In this document: positions 35,660 through 44,894 of the stretch, in pieces
How the letters are laid out: each line of letters begins with the position of its first letter
How positions within the stretch are numbered: position 1 is the first letter of the stretch
Origin: an uncultured Clostridia bacterium
GTDB lineage: Bacteria > Bacillota > Clostridia > Saccharofermentanales > Saccharofermentanaceae
Length of the DNA: 64,000 bases
Assembly (NCBI GenBank): GCA_937876985.1
Contig: CALEFT010000031.1
Coordinates: 1 to 64,000, forward strand
Reading direction: 5' to 3'
Position numbers and translations under genes: made by a program
Notes under the pieces: model-generated
Databases searched by the model: none
What the model was told of the DNA's origin: nothing
What the model saw: the letters and a program-made list of their open reading frames with translations, nothing else

Positions 35660-37915
35660 ATGTCAACGACTGCAACAGTGTTGCTTCGCAAGTCGGTTCG
35701 CAACACGGATATTGAATATACATATATAGTACCAGAAGACCTAGAAGGCCAAATTCTTGTAGGTCAGCTTGTTGATGTGCCTTTTGGAAAAGGAAATACT
35801 CTAGTAAAAGGCATAGTTACATCTCTTACAAAAGATTCTTGTGTAGATACTAGTAAGCTTAAGAGAATAAACTCAATTATCGACAAGGTTTGCGTAATGA
35901 ATGAGGACCAGATGAAATTAGTGGCCTTCATGAAGACAAATTATGTTTGCACCTCTGGCGATGCAATTTCTTTAATGGTTCCAACGACAGTAGCAGACCA
36001 CAAGAACAAGAAGGTCCGAGTAGCAAGCATCAAGAATCGCGACGATGTAATGAAGGCATTAGAAGGAAATAGTATTCGTAGCAACCTACAGATAAATATT
36101 CTATCTTTGCTTCTCGATAAGGATAATTATTTGGTGTCAAGTCTTCTTGCTGACTCTGGTGCAAGCAATACACAGCTAACTGCGCTCAAGAACAAGGGCT
36201 TGATAAACGTAAACTTGGTCGAAGACGAATCAGAAACAGCTACTATCAATAAGGATAATCAAAGCATCAATGAGAAGTTTACGATTGAGCATCAGCTTAA
36301 TCTAGACCAGCAAAACGCAGTTGACAAAATTACAGCAAAATCCGACAAGGCGCGCACATTCCTTCTTCATGGAATCACTGGAAGCGGCAAGACGGAAGTA
36401 TACTTAAGTTCAGCAAATGCTTTTTTAGAGAGGGGAGAGAGCGTACTTTATCTCGTTCCAGAAATCTCTCTTACTCCGCAGACAATTAATTGGCTTCGCG
36501 GCAGGTTCAGCGAGTGCATTGCAATTTTGCATAGTAGGCTCACAGACAAGGAACGCTACATCGAGTGGGACAAAATTCGCAGGGGCAAGGCCAGAATTGT
36601 AGTCGGCGCAAGAAGTGCGATTTTTGCTCCTATACAAAACCTAAAGCTAATAATTATCGACGAAGAACACGACAGCTCCTACCGCTCCGAAAAGCATCCG
36701 AACTACTCAACAAGAACGGTTGCACTTGCTAGAGCTAGATATACAGGCGCTACGGTTGTCCTAGGCTCTGCGACGCCTTCGATTGAGACATACTATGCTG
36801 CACAAAATGGCTATTACGAACTAATTGAGCTCAAAAACCGAGCAAACCCGAATGCCAGACTTCCGAAGGTCAATATTATCGACATGAAGCAGCAAGTCAA
36901 GCTTGGATTCGGAGAAATCATTTCCAAACCGCTCATGGACAAGATGAAGGAGCAGCTATCTCTAGATAAGCAAGTAATTTTGTTCCTTAATAGACGAGGC
37001 CTTAAGCGTAATCTGATATGCAATGATTGTGGAGAGTCACTATTTTGTCCATCTTGTTCTGTTGCTATGACAATGCACAGAGGTCGTTTCTCCTCTGAGA
37101 AAAATATGATTTGCCACTACTGCGGCCACATCGCGCCACTATCCGAAGTGAAATGCACTAGCTGTGGCTCTAGCAAATTTACATCCATTGGCTTTGGCAC
37201 AGAGCAGCTAGAAGACTTCTTGAAGAAGACACTTCCAGCTTATAAGGTGCTTAGAATGGATCAAGATACGACAATTGGCCAAGGTGCGCACGAAAGAATC
37301 CTCGAAGCCTTCAGAGAACATGATGCTTCGATACTAATCGGCACACAAATGATTGCCAAAGGGCACGACTTCCCAGATGTAACAGTAGTCGGCATCATCG
37401 ACACAGATATGATGCTTTCTAGCCCAGACTTCCGCGCTTCCGAAAGAGCTTTCCAGCTAATCACACAAAGCTCTGGAAGAGCAGGCCGAGACATAAATCC
37501 TGGAGAAGTGTTTATCCAAACATATAAGCCTAACAATATCATCATTCGCCACGCTGCAGTTCAGGATTATAAAAGCTTTTACAATGCACAGATAGTCTAT
37601 CGAGAAGACATTAATTTACCACCATTCAAAGCAATCGGTGAACTAATGATTTCTTCATCTAGCGAACAGGATTTGGAAGAGAAAACACAAATCCTATATA
37701 AATATTTGCGTGATTTCCTTTCAGTTCAGGACATAAGTCATGGCTTTGAATTATATGGACCAATGGAAGCACCAATCTATGAACTTAGAGAACGATATCG
37801 TAACATCTTTAAGATCAAGGCAAAGACAAAATCTGCGCTTAACCAAGTATTTGCACAAGTAATAAAGGATTTTGATTACAAGGTGTTCCAGTTAAGCTTT
37901 GATGCTGATAAATAG
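35660..37915 (+). CDS. priA: primosomal replication-restart helicase PriA
   Basis: Superfamily 2 helicase that reloads the replisome at stalled forks. The 751-residue product has the N-terminal 3'-end-binding domain, Walker A in LLHGITGSGKTEVY, the DEEH box in IIDEEHDSSYRSEKHPNY and ATPSIETYYA. Zinc knuckles are CNDCGESLFCPSC and CHYCGH...CTSCG, followed by the second helicase lobe (RMDQDTT, IGTQMIAKGHDFPDVTVVG). GAAGGAA precedes ATG 35660, 22 bases after polC. Confidence 0.97.
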   Translation: MSTTATVLLRKSVRNTDIEYTYIVPEDLEGQILVGQLVDVPFGKGNTLVKGIVTSLTKDSCVDTSKLKRINSIIDKVCVMNEDQMKLVAFMKTNYVCTSGDAISLMVPTTVADHKNKKVRVASIKNRDDVMKALEGNSIRSNLQINILSLLLDKDNYLVSSLLADSGASNTQLTALKNKGLINVNLVEDESETATINKDNQSINEKFTIEHQLNLDQQNAVDKITAKSDKARTFLLHGITGSGKTEVYLSSANAFLERGESVLYLVPEISLTPQTINWLRGRFSECIAILHSRLTDKERYIEWDKIRRGKARIVVGARSAIFAPIQNLKLIIIDEEHDSSYRSEKHPNYSTRTVALARARYTGATVVLGSATPSIETYYAAQNGYYELIELKNRANPNARLPKVNIIDMKQQVKLGFGEIISKPLMDKMKEQLSLDKQVILFLNRRGLKRNLICNDCGESLFCPSCSVAMTMHRGRFSSEKNMICHYCGHIAPLSEVKCTSCGSSKFTSIGFGTEQLEDFLKKTLPAYKVLRMDQDTTIGQGAHERILEAFREHDASILIGTQMIAKGHDFPDVTVVGIIDTDMMLSSPDFRASERAFQLITQSSGRAGRDINPGEVFIQTYKPNNIIIRHAAVQDYKSFYNAQIVYREDINLPPFKAIGELMISSSSEQDLEEKTQILYKYLRDFLSVQDISHGFELYGPMEAPIYELRERYRNIFKIKAKTKSALNQVFAQVIKDFDYKVFQLSFDADK

Positions 37916-37920
37916 TGACA

Positions 37921-37999
37921 GCCTCTGGTTTACAAAGCGGTATCAGAAATCAGCAAATTTCAATACCGATGTTCAAACCCACAAAAATCGTGAAGAGGC
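37921..37999 (+). other. nested inverted repeats in the priA-def gap
   Basis: Outer arms GCCTCT (37921-37926) and AGAGGC (37994-37999) enclose CGGTAT/ATACCG (37938-37943/37963-37968) and, inside that, GAAAT/ATTTC (37946-37950/37957-37961). No T-run follows directly. It could be a structured 3' end of the priA message or a processing site. Confidence 0.45.
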
Positions 38000-38055
38000 A
38001 CTTTATTAATTAATGTGATAAAATAAGGTGTTAAAAAATATATTTGAGGTGAATT

Positions 38056-38526
38056 ATGGCATTAAGAAATATTGTTGTTGAAGGTGACGAGTTGCTTCGT
38101 AAGGTTTCTAGACCAGTTGACGAGATTACTCCAAGAATTTTGACTTTGCTTGATGATATGGCAGATACGATGTATTACGAGAATAGAGGAATTGGTATTG
38201 CTGCTCCTCAGGTTGGCGTGCTAAGAAGGATTTTTGTCATTGATGTTGGTGACGAGCATGGCAAGATGGAGTTTATTAATCCGGAGATTATTCTTAGAGA
38301 GGGAACTCAGGTTTTCGAGGAGGGCTGTTTGTCTGTTCCTGGTAAGGCTGCTCGTGTTGAAAGACCAGCTAGAGTTGTAATTAAGGCTCTTAATCGTGAT
38401 GGTGAAGAATTTACTGTTGATGCAACTGAGCTTTTGGCAGTATGTATTTGCCATGAGTACGATCACCTTGATGGAATTCTTTATATCGATAAGGCGATTG
38501 ATGGAGAGATTTTCTCTGTAGAATAA
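38056..38526 (+). CDS. def: peptide deformylase
   Basis: Metalloenzyme that removes the N-formyl group from new proteins. The 156-residue product has all three motifs: GIGIAAPQVG, EEGCLSVPG (metal Cys) and CHEYDHLDGIL (metal histidines and catalytic Glu). GAGGTG precedes the ATG. It begins the def-fmt-rsmB-rlmN-prpC-prkC-rsgA-rpe-thiN operon. Confidence 0.97.
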   Translation: MALRNIVVEGDELLRKVSRPVDEITPRILTLLDDMADTMYYENRGIGIAAPQVGVLRRIFVIDVGDEHGKMEFINPEIILREGTQVFEEGCLSVPGKAARVERPARVVIKALNRDGEEFTVDATELLAVCICHEYDHLDGILYIDKAIDGEIFSVE

Positions 38527-38545
38527 GTGTTGAGGTGGCTTTGTA

Positions 38546-39505
38546 ATGCTGAAGATATGTTTTATGGGCACTCCTAATTTTGCTCTTGAGAGCTTGAAGG
38601 CCCTTGTAGAAAGTAATAAGTATGAAGTGGTTTTGTGTGTGATGCAGCCAGACAAGCCAGTTGGTAGAAAGAAGATTATTACTGCTCCTCCTACGAAGCA
38701 GTATGCTCTAGAACATAATATTGAAGTGTATCAGCCAGACAGCATGCGTACTGATGAGGCTTTTGAGACTATATCGAGTGCAAACCCAGATTTGATTGTC
38801 ACTGCTGCATATGGAAAGATTCTTCCTAAGAGAATTCTTGATATTCCAAGGCTTGGCTCAATCAATGTTCACGCATCTCTTTTGCCAAAGTATCGCGGTG
38901 CTTCTCCGATTCATTATTCTATTTTGAATGGCGATGAGAGAACTGGTGTTACTATTATGAACATGGATGAGGGTATGGACACAGGTGACATTCTTGTTTC
39001 TGAATCCATGGAGATTGATGAGAATATTCATATTGATGAGCTTAGCGATAAGCTAGCTGTTCTCGGTGCGAATTTGCTTCTTAATAATCTTGATAGCATT
39101 ATCGAGGGCAAGATTACTCCAATTAAGCAGGACGAGGCTCTTGTTACTATGACATATCCGATTAGCTCAGATATGGGTGAGTTTTCTTTTGACCAGGATG
39201 CGATTTCTATTCATAACAAGGTTCGAGCACTTAGCTCTTGGCCTGGTGCATATACGCTTATTGGCGAATCGAAGTTTAAGATTTATGCAACTCACATTGT
39301 AAACGAAGACGATATAAACGCGCTTAATATTGATGATATTGATTCGTACTCGAATGGTACGATTCTTAAGGCGAAGAAGGGCGATTTGTTTATCAAGTGT
39401 GGTAATGGGGTTATTGCAATTGATGAGCTTCAGGTTCCTGGCGGTAAGAGGCTTAAGGCGATTGACTGCGCTCATAATTTTAAGGTCGGCAGTAAACTAG
39501 GATAA
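38546..39505 (+). CDS. fmt: methionyl-tRNA formyltransferase
   Basis: Transfers a formyl group from 10-formyl-THF to Met-tRNA(fMet), the counterpart of deformylase upstream. The 319-residue product has ICFMGTPNFALESL at the start, the folate/catalytic segment INVHASLLPKYRGASPIHYSILNGDERTGVTIM, and the C-terminal tRNA-binding OB domain. GAGGTGG lies before the ATG. Confidence 0.97.
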   Translation: MLKICFMGTPNFALESLKALVESNKYEVVLCVMQPDKPVGRKKIITAPPTKQYALEHNIEVYQPDSMRTDEAFETISSANPDLIVTAAYGKILPKRILDIPRLGSINVHASLLPKYRGASPIHYSILNGDERTGVTIMNMDEGMDTGDILVSESMEIDENIHIDELSDKLAVLGANLLLNNLDSIIEGKITPIKQDEALVTMTYPISSDMGEFSFDQDAISIHNKVRALSSWPGAYTLIGESKFKIYATHIVNEDDINALNIDDIDSYSNGTILKAKKGDLFIKCGNGVIAIDELQVPGGKRLKAIDCAHNFKVGSKLG

Positions 39506-39514
39506 TGGTGGCAA

Positions 39515-40954
39515 ATGAAGGAGTTTGATTTACCAAAGCTTCAATCGATTTTGTCTAAGGCAAAGGATGACAGAGAGGTTATCTTCTGTTTGCTTTATGA
39601 AATTTTGGAATTAAACGGCTTCAGCAATCTGTCGCTCAAAATTATTGACAAGCCAAACGCTAAGGTTGATAGCAAGTCTTTTGTCCGTGCTTGTGTCTAT
39701 GGAACTCTTACATATTGTTATTCGATTGACTTCTTGTTCAAGAACATCTGCAAGAAGGACATGGAAACACTCGACAAGATGACTAGGACTATTATTCGCA
39801 TGGGTATTTGGCAAATTGTTTTTTCTAGTAAGGTGCCTAGCTACGCAGCATGCGACTCTTGTGTTTCTCTTGCGAAAAGCATGAATCTACCAAGCGCAGG
39901 CTTTGTGAATGTTAATCTTCGCATGATTGCTGATAGTGATAAGAATCTTCTTGATATAAATTGCTACAATGCTAATGTTCAAACCTCATTAAAGCCTGAA
40001 ATATTTGGAATTCTTAAGAGTAGTTATGGTAAGGATGACGCTATTTCTATTGGGAAAAAGCTTCTTGAAGAACCAAAGTTATCCGTTCGTCTTAATAGTA
40101 GGAAGGATTATGAATTAACAAAGACTTCTTTGAGAGAAGATGGCGTAGAGATTTATGATGCAAGTTTTATGCCGGGTAGTATTAATGTGTCCTTGAATCA
40201 AGTTGTTCTTGATAAGACAAGGGCATGGATTAAAGGCGATGCTTTTGTTCAAAATGAGGCGGCGCAGCTAGTTGGATATATTGTATCGAAATTCCTAGAA
40301 CAAAATAACATAAATGATTGGAATGATAGGAACGATAATCCAAGAATAATTGATGTCTGTGCTGCTCCTGGTGGCAAGTCGACTCATATTGCAGAACTAC
40401 TTGATGATGAATGTGAGATTTTGTCTCTTGATATAAATGAGTCGAGAGTTAAGCTAATTGAAGAAAATGCAGACCGATTGGGCTTAACATCGATTAGTGC
40501 GAGAGTAAAGGACGCAACATCCTTTACTTCAAGTGACGAAGATAATGGTTCATATGATGTCGTCGTATGTGACGTGCCATGCAGCGGACTAGGTTTAATG
40601 GCTCGTAAGCCTGATATTAGAAAGACGATTACTTATGATAGAATGTGCGAGCTTCTTCCAATTCAGGAAGATATTTTGCAGAAGGCGTCGATGAAGACAA
40701 AGAAGGGTGGACTTCTTATTTATAGCACGTGTACGCTTAATAAGAAGGAAAATGAGGAGCAGGTTGCTGCTTTTCGAGAGAGGAACAAGAATTTTGTTCA
40801 AGTTGATTTGGGAGAACTTCTGCCAAGTAAGCTAGTTGCTCGTGTGGCAGAAAATCCTGTTGGAGCTGACTTGGCTGATGGGTATATTACTTTGATGCCG
40901 CATCTAGATGATGTTGATGGATTCTTTGTTTGTGCGATGCTTAGGGAGGAATGA
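39515..40954 (+). CDS. rsmB: 16S rRNA m5C967 methyltransferase
   Basis: SAM-dependent RNA cytosine methyltransferase of 479 residues. The N-terminal NusB-like domain (about 15-150) is followed by the Rossmann domain with CAAPGGKSTHIAELL and the two catalytic cysteines in CDVPCSGLGLMARKPDIR and YSTCTLNKKENEEQV. The gene starts nine bases after fmt, and its stop overlaps the start region of rlmN. Confidence 0.95.
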   Translation: MKEFDLPKLQSILSKAKDDREVIFCLLYEILELNGFSNLSLKIIDKPNAKVDSKSFVRACVYGTLTYCYSIDFLFKNICKKDMETLDKMTRTIIRMGIWQIVFSSKVPSYAACDSCVSLAKSMNLPSAGFVNVNLRMIADSDKNLLDINCYNANVQTSLKPEIFGILKSSYGKDDAISIGKKLLEEPKLSVRLNSRKDYELTKTSLREDGVEIYDASFMPGSINVSLNQVVLDKTRAWIKGDAFVQNEAAQLVGYIVSKFLEQNNINDWNDRNDNPRIIDVCAAPGGKSTHIAELLDDECEILSLDINESRVKLIEENADRLGLTSISARVKDATSFTSSDEDNGSYDVVVCDVPCSGLGLMARKPDIRKTITYDRMCELLPIQEDILQKASMKTKKGGLLIYSTCTLNKKENEEQVAAFRERNKNFVQVDLGELLPSKLVARVAENPVGADLADGYITLMPHLDDVDGFFVCAMLREE

Positions 40955-40956
40955 TT

Positions 40957-41991
40957 ATGGATAAGCTATTCTGTTTGGATTTGGGGCTAGCTGAGATTAC
41001 GAAGTGGGTTGAGGAGAACAAGTTTCCTAAGTTCCGCGCTAAGCAGATTTATTCGTGGCTTAGTGAGGGAGTAATAGACACGAAGCAGATGACTAATTTG
41101 CCTAAGGATATTAAGGGAAAGCTAGAAGAAGATTTCCATATGAATGCGATGGTGCTTGAAAATAAGCTCGTATCAGAGATTGATGGCACTGTGAAGCTTG
41201 TGTATCGCTTATATGATGGGCATATTATCGAGACGGTTTTGATGCGTTATAAGACAGGAATCTCTATTTGCATCTCGTCTCAGGCAGGATGCAAGATGGG
41301 CTGCACGTTCTGCGCTTCTGCTCATGCTGGTTTTGGTCGTTCGCTAACTGGTGGAGAGATGCTCGCGCAAGTTTTGCTGTCGTATCGAGAGATTGGTGAG
41401 CGAATTAGAAGTGTAGTTGTAATGGGAATTGGTGAGCCTTTTGATAATTATGATAATTTGCTTAAGTTTATAGAACTAATTAATTCTGAAGACGGATATA
41501 ATCTAGGCGCAAGGCATATTACGATCTCGACTTGTGGACTAGTAGACAAGATGGAAGAGTTTACTAAGCTTAATTCGCAGGTGAATTTGTCGTTGTCGCT
41601 TCACGCACCTAATAATGAGCTTAGATGTGAGCTTATGCCAATTTCTAGGAAATATGACCTTGACGCTGTCATTGCTGCATGTAAGAAATATACGAAGGCG
41701 ACGAATCGAAGGATTACTTTTGAGTATTCGCTTTTCGATGGGGTCAATGATTCTAGAGAACATGCGAAGCAACTAGCTAAACTAATTAGCGGAATTCATT
41801 GCCATGTAAATTTGATTGCAGCAAATGAGTTTCCGGGAAGCCCATATAAGCGAAGCAGAGCAAAGCGCGTAAGTGAATTTAGGAAGACTTTGGAGGAACT
41901 CCATGTAAATGCGACACTTCGAAGAGAGATGGGTACAGATATTATGGCAGCTTGCGGACAGCTAAGGCGCGGCAAGATGCAAGAGGAATAA
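40957..41991 (+). CDS. rlmN: 23S rRNA/tRNA adenine C2-methyltransferase
   Basis: Radical-SAM enzyme that methylates A2503 of 23S rRNA and A37 of some tRNAs. The 344-residue product carries the cluster motif CKMGCTFCAS (CxxxCxxC), GEPFDNYDN, and the C-terminal catalytic Cys near MAACGQL. GGGAGGA abuts an ATG at 40951, so ATG 40957 at normal spacing is preferred. Confidence 0.95.
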   Translation: MDKLFCLDLGLAEITKWVEENKFPKFRAKQIYSWLSEGVIDTKQMTNLPKDIKGKLEEDFHMNAMVLENKLVSEIDGTVKLVYRLYDGHIIETVLMRYKTGISICISSQAGCKMGCTFCASAHAGFGRSLTGGEMLAQVLLSYREIGERIRSVVVMGIGEPFDNYDNLLKFIELINSEDGYNLGARHITISTCGLVDKMEEFTKLNSQVNLSLSLHAPNNELRCELMPISRKYDLDAVIAACKKYTKATNRRITFEYSLFDGVNDSREHAKQLAKLISGIHCHVNLIAANEFPGSPYKRSRAKRVSEFRKTLEELHVNATLRREMGTDIMAACGQLRRGKMQEE

Positions 41992-42019
41992 TAGAGCAAA
42001 ACTATAAGAAGGAGCAATG

Positions 42020-42730
42020 ATGGATTTTTTTGCTAAGAGTCATATTGGTTTAAGAGACAAGAACGAGGATAGCTATCTAGCGTTAAATCTAGATGGTCGT
42101 GCCTTGCTTCTAGCTGTAGCTGACGGCGTCGGAGGTGCGAATGCTGGTGAGGTTGCTAGCAAAATGGCAATCGACATTATATCTGCTAACCAAGATAGGA
42201 TTCTTAAGTCTATTTCTACGCCTGCTTTGAGCGTAGCTTTGGCGGTTGAGGATTCGCTCCGTGAGATTTTCCAGGAGGCGAACAACGCTATTGCTCTTAG
42301 GTCTTCTAATGATATACGTACAAGTGGAATGGCTACGACTTTGACAGTCGCGCTTCTTGTCGACAGGACGCTTTATATTATGCATATTGGCGACTCTAGA
42401 GCATACCTGCTTCACGGCTCCCATCTCGAAAAGCTAACAATAGACCACATTCATAACGATAGTTCGATGCTTTTGAAATATCTTGGTGATAATAAGTATA
42501 TTACTCCAGAATTTTATTGTTATAATATAATGTATGGAGATTTGGTCGTTTTGTGTACTGACGGAATCTACAATAATTTGGACATAAAAGGCTTTACAAG
42601 ACTTATTAGGCAACATAAGCATTTGGACTTATGTGCGGAAGGTGTTATTGAATATATCAACGAACACGGGGCAAATGATAATATGACTATCTTATTAGCG
42701 CATTGTATGCATAAGGAGAGCAATATATGA
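42020..42730 (+). CDS. prpC: PP2C-family serine/threonine phosphatase (PrpC/Stp)
   Basis: Manganese-dependent phosphatase that reverses PrkC phosphorylation. The 236-residue product has the PP2C motifs: IGLRDKNEDSYL, LLAVADGVGGANAGEVAS, MATTLTVAL, IGDSRAYLL, LVVLCTDGIYNNL and HGANDNMTILL. Two adjacent ATGs occur (42017 and 42020); GGAG at 42011-42014 gives better spacing to the second. prkC overlaps the stop by four bases, so kinase and phosphatase are coupled. Confidence 0.94.
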   Translation: MDFFAKSHIGLRDKNEDSYLALNLDGRALLLAVADGVGGANAGEVASKMAIDIISANQDRILKSISTPALSVALAVEDSLREIFQEANNAIALRSSNDIRTSGMATTLTVALLVDRTLYIMHIGDSRAYLLHGSHLEKLTIDHIHNDSSMLLKYLGDNKYITPEFYCYNIMYGDLVVLCTDGIYNNLDIKGFTRLIRQHKHLDLCAEGVIEYINEHGANDNMTILLAHCMHKESNI

Positions 42731-44883
42731 ATATGACAGGACCAGAAGGTTTGGTATTCTCTGGTAGATATAGAATAGAGAATTGTATCGGTAAGGGCGG
42801 TATGGCCTTAGTTTATCTTGCTACTGATCTTTCTACTGGAATGAAGGTTGCTGTTAAGGTTCTTAAGGAGAACTTGTGTAACGACGAGAAATTTGTCGAG
42901 AGATTTAATTCCGAAGCTAAGGCTGCTTCGATTTTGCAGCATAATAATATTGTTCGTGTTTTTGATGTAGGTCATGAAGGTATCTATCGATATATTGTTG
43001 AAGAATATGTCGAAGGAATTACTTTGAAGGATTTGATTAACCAGAATGGACATCTTGATTGGAAGGTAGCTGTTCCAATTGTAATTCAGATTGGTATGGC
43101 ACTTGATTATGCGCATCGTAAGGGAATCGTTCATAGAGATATTAAGCCTCAGAACATTCTAATTACTCGTGATAGAGTAGCCAAGATTACTGACTTCGGC
43201 ATTGCTAGAAATTCTGCTACAACAAATACTATCACTATGCATTCTGGTGGAATTCTTGGTACCGTTCATTATCTATCGCCTGAGCAGGCTGGTGGTAGAC
43301 AGGAAGGACCAAGCTCTGATATTTATTCTATTGGTGTAATGCTATATGAGATGATTACTGGTAGATGTCCTTTTGTTGGAGAGACCGCTATTGAGGTTGC
43401 TATGAAGCATCTTAAGGAGACTCCACAAGCACCATCTAGTATGGTACCTGGTATTCCAAGCGGACTTGATTCCATTATCCTAAAATGTATGCAGAAGGCT
43501 CCTGAAAGAAGATATTCCACAATGCTTCAGATGGTACAGGAGTTAGATAATCTTTTGCTTGATCCTAATGGTCAATACGGTGTTATTACTCAAGCTCCAG
43601 TAGCTGATGAATCTACTGAGGTTGTGAATACTTTTAGACAGAGGCCTAGCTATGACAAGGTTTCTGACATTGAGCACTCGATAGAGGCTAGAAGAAGAGC
43701 AAGACTTAGAGATAATACAATATTTATTCTTATTATCCTCTTGATTGTTGGTGTTCTTCTAGGCTTAGGTGCGTTGATAATAAACACCATCAGAGGTGCA
43801 TCTGCTATTGAGGCAAACAACGACTACACTGTTAAGAACTATGTTGGTCTTACTATAGATGAAGTACAAGAAGAATTAGATAAGAATGATATCAATTATC
43901 AGATTGAGTACGAACTAAGAGAAGACTATGCTCCTGGAATAGTAATTGAGCAGAGTATTAATGAAGGTGTAGTTATTTCTTCTGGTAGTTCTGTAAGTAG
44001 ACTTGTTATTACAGTATCTACTGCGGAGGAGACAGTTGCGCTTCCAAACTATACGGGACTTAATTTTGAAGATGCATATCAGTCGCTTGTATCTCAGGGA
44101 TATTTGGTTTCTATTAGAACAGAAGTGAATGAAGATGTCGAGCCAAATTCTGTTATTAGAACAGAGCCTGCAGCAGGAACACCACTATCTGTTGGCGCAT
44201 CTGTTGTTATTATTTATGCTGTAGAACCAACGAGCTGTACTGTTCCACAGATTTCTGGACTTACACTTGAAGAGGCAAGAGAAGTAATTGCCGAGAATAA
44301 TCTTGTAATTGGACAAATTGATGGAGCACCTGAAGTAATATCGCTTCCTGAGAATCAGCAAATTGTACTTCTTACAGATCCAGGTGAGGGAGTTACTGTT
44401 CCTAGAAGATCTTCTATTAAGATTTATGTTGGTACAATGGAAGACTTTATTAATGGTGGTACTCCAACTCCAACTCCATCACAAATTAATGTAAGTGCTG
44501 GTGTAATTGGTTCTGGTACTGTATCAGGTAATGGTATCTATCCACCAGATACAACAGTAGTTCTTACTGCTATTCCAGCAGAAGGATATAAGTTTGATTA
44601 TTGGCAGGATGCTGCAGGTAACATTATTTCTTATGAAGCACAGTTTAGCTTTGTTTGTACACCAACAACATCCGCATATACTGCTGTATTTAGTGTTCTT
44701 CCTACAAGTACACCGACACCAACTATGACTCCGACACCAAGTCCGTCACCAACTCCGTCGCCTTCTCCAATTCCAACGGCGACACCAGTACCTACAGCTA
44801 CTTCGACACCAGTTCCAGTAGCAACTGCAACACCGGTACCTCCATCTGATCAAGGTCAGGGAATTACGCCAGAGGGTGCATAA
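42727..44883 (+). CDS. prkC: PASTA-domain Ser/Thr kinase (PrkC) with extra InlB-repeat-like domain and Thr/Pro tail
   Basis: A 718-residue membrane kinase that reads peptidoglycan state. The cytoplasmic kinase has IGKGGMALVYLA, catalytic K44, H136-R137-D138 and D156-F-G. A membrane helix lies at about 331-354. Outside are three PASTA domains (about 368-435, 436-502, 503-575), each starting with a variant of V..L/YxGLxxxEA. Beyond these lies a domain at about 587-657 (GSGTVSGNGIYPPDTTV, GYKFDYWQDAAGN) that looks like the InlB B-repeat/Listeria-Bacteroides repeat fold. A low-complexity Thr/Pro/Ser tail of about 60 residues follows. Typical PrkC proteins end after the PASTA domains. Confidence 0.95.
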   Translation: MNMTGPEGLVFSGRYRIENCIGKGGMALVYLATDLSTGMKVAVKVLKENLCNDEKFVERFNSEAKAASILQHNNIVRVFDVGHEGIYRYIVEEYVEGITLKDLINQNGHLDWKVAVPIVIQIGMALDYAHRKGIVHRDIKPQNILITRDRVAKITDFGIARNSATTNTITMHSGGILGTVHYLSPEQAGGRQEGPSSDIYSIGVMLYEMITGRCPFVGETAIEVAMKHLKETPQAPSSMVPGIPSGLDSIILKCMQKAPERRYSTMLQMVQELDNLLLDPNGQYGVITQAPVADESTEVVNTFRQRPSYDKVSDIEHSIEARRRARLRDNTIFILIILLIVGVLLGLGALIINTIRGASAIEANNDYTVKNYVGLTIDEVQEELDKNDINYQIEYELREDYAPGIVIEQSINEGVVISSGSSVSRLVITVSTAEETVALPNYTGLNFEDAYQSLVSQGYLVSIRTEVNEDVEPNSVIRTEPAAGTPLSVGASVVIIYAVEPTSCTVPQISGLTLEEAREVIAENNLVIGQIDGAPEVISLPENQQIVLLTDPGEGVTVPRRSSIKIYVGTMEDFINGGTPTPTPSQINVSAGVIGSGTVSGNGIYPPDTTVVLTAIPAEGYKFDYWQDAAGNIISYEAQFSFVCTPTTSAYTAVFSVLPTSTPTPTMTPTPSPSPTPSPSPIPTATPVPTATSTPVPVATATPVPPSDQGQGITPEGA

Positions 44884-44894
44884 GGTGAAGGCTG

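Noticed and set aside
36425..37545. Minus-strand frames opposite priA
   Set aside because: Short antisense shadows without start signals or family motifs.
44700..44850. Repetitive DNA resembling a short tandem array
   Set aside because: The repetition comes from Thr-Pro codons in the PrkC tail; there are no spacers or palindromic repeats of CRISPR type.
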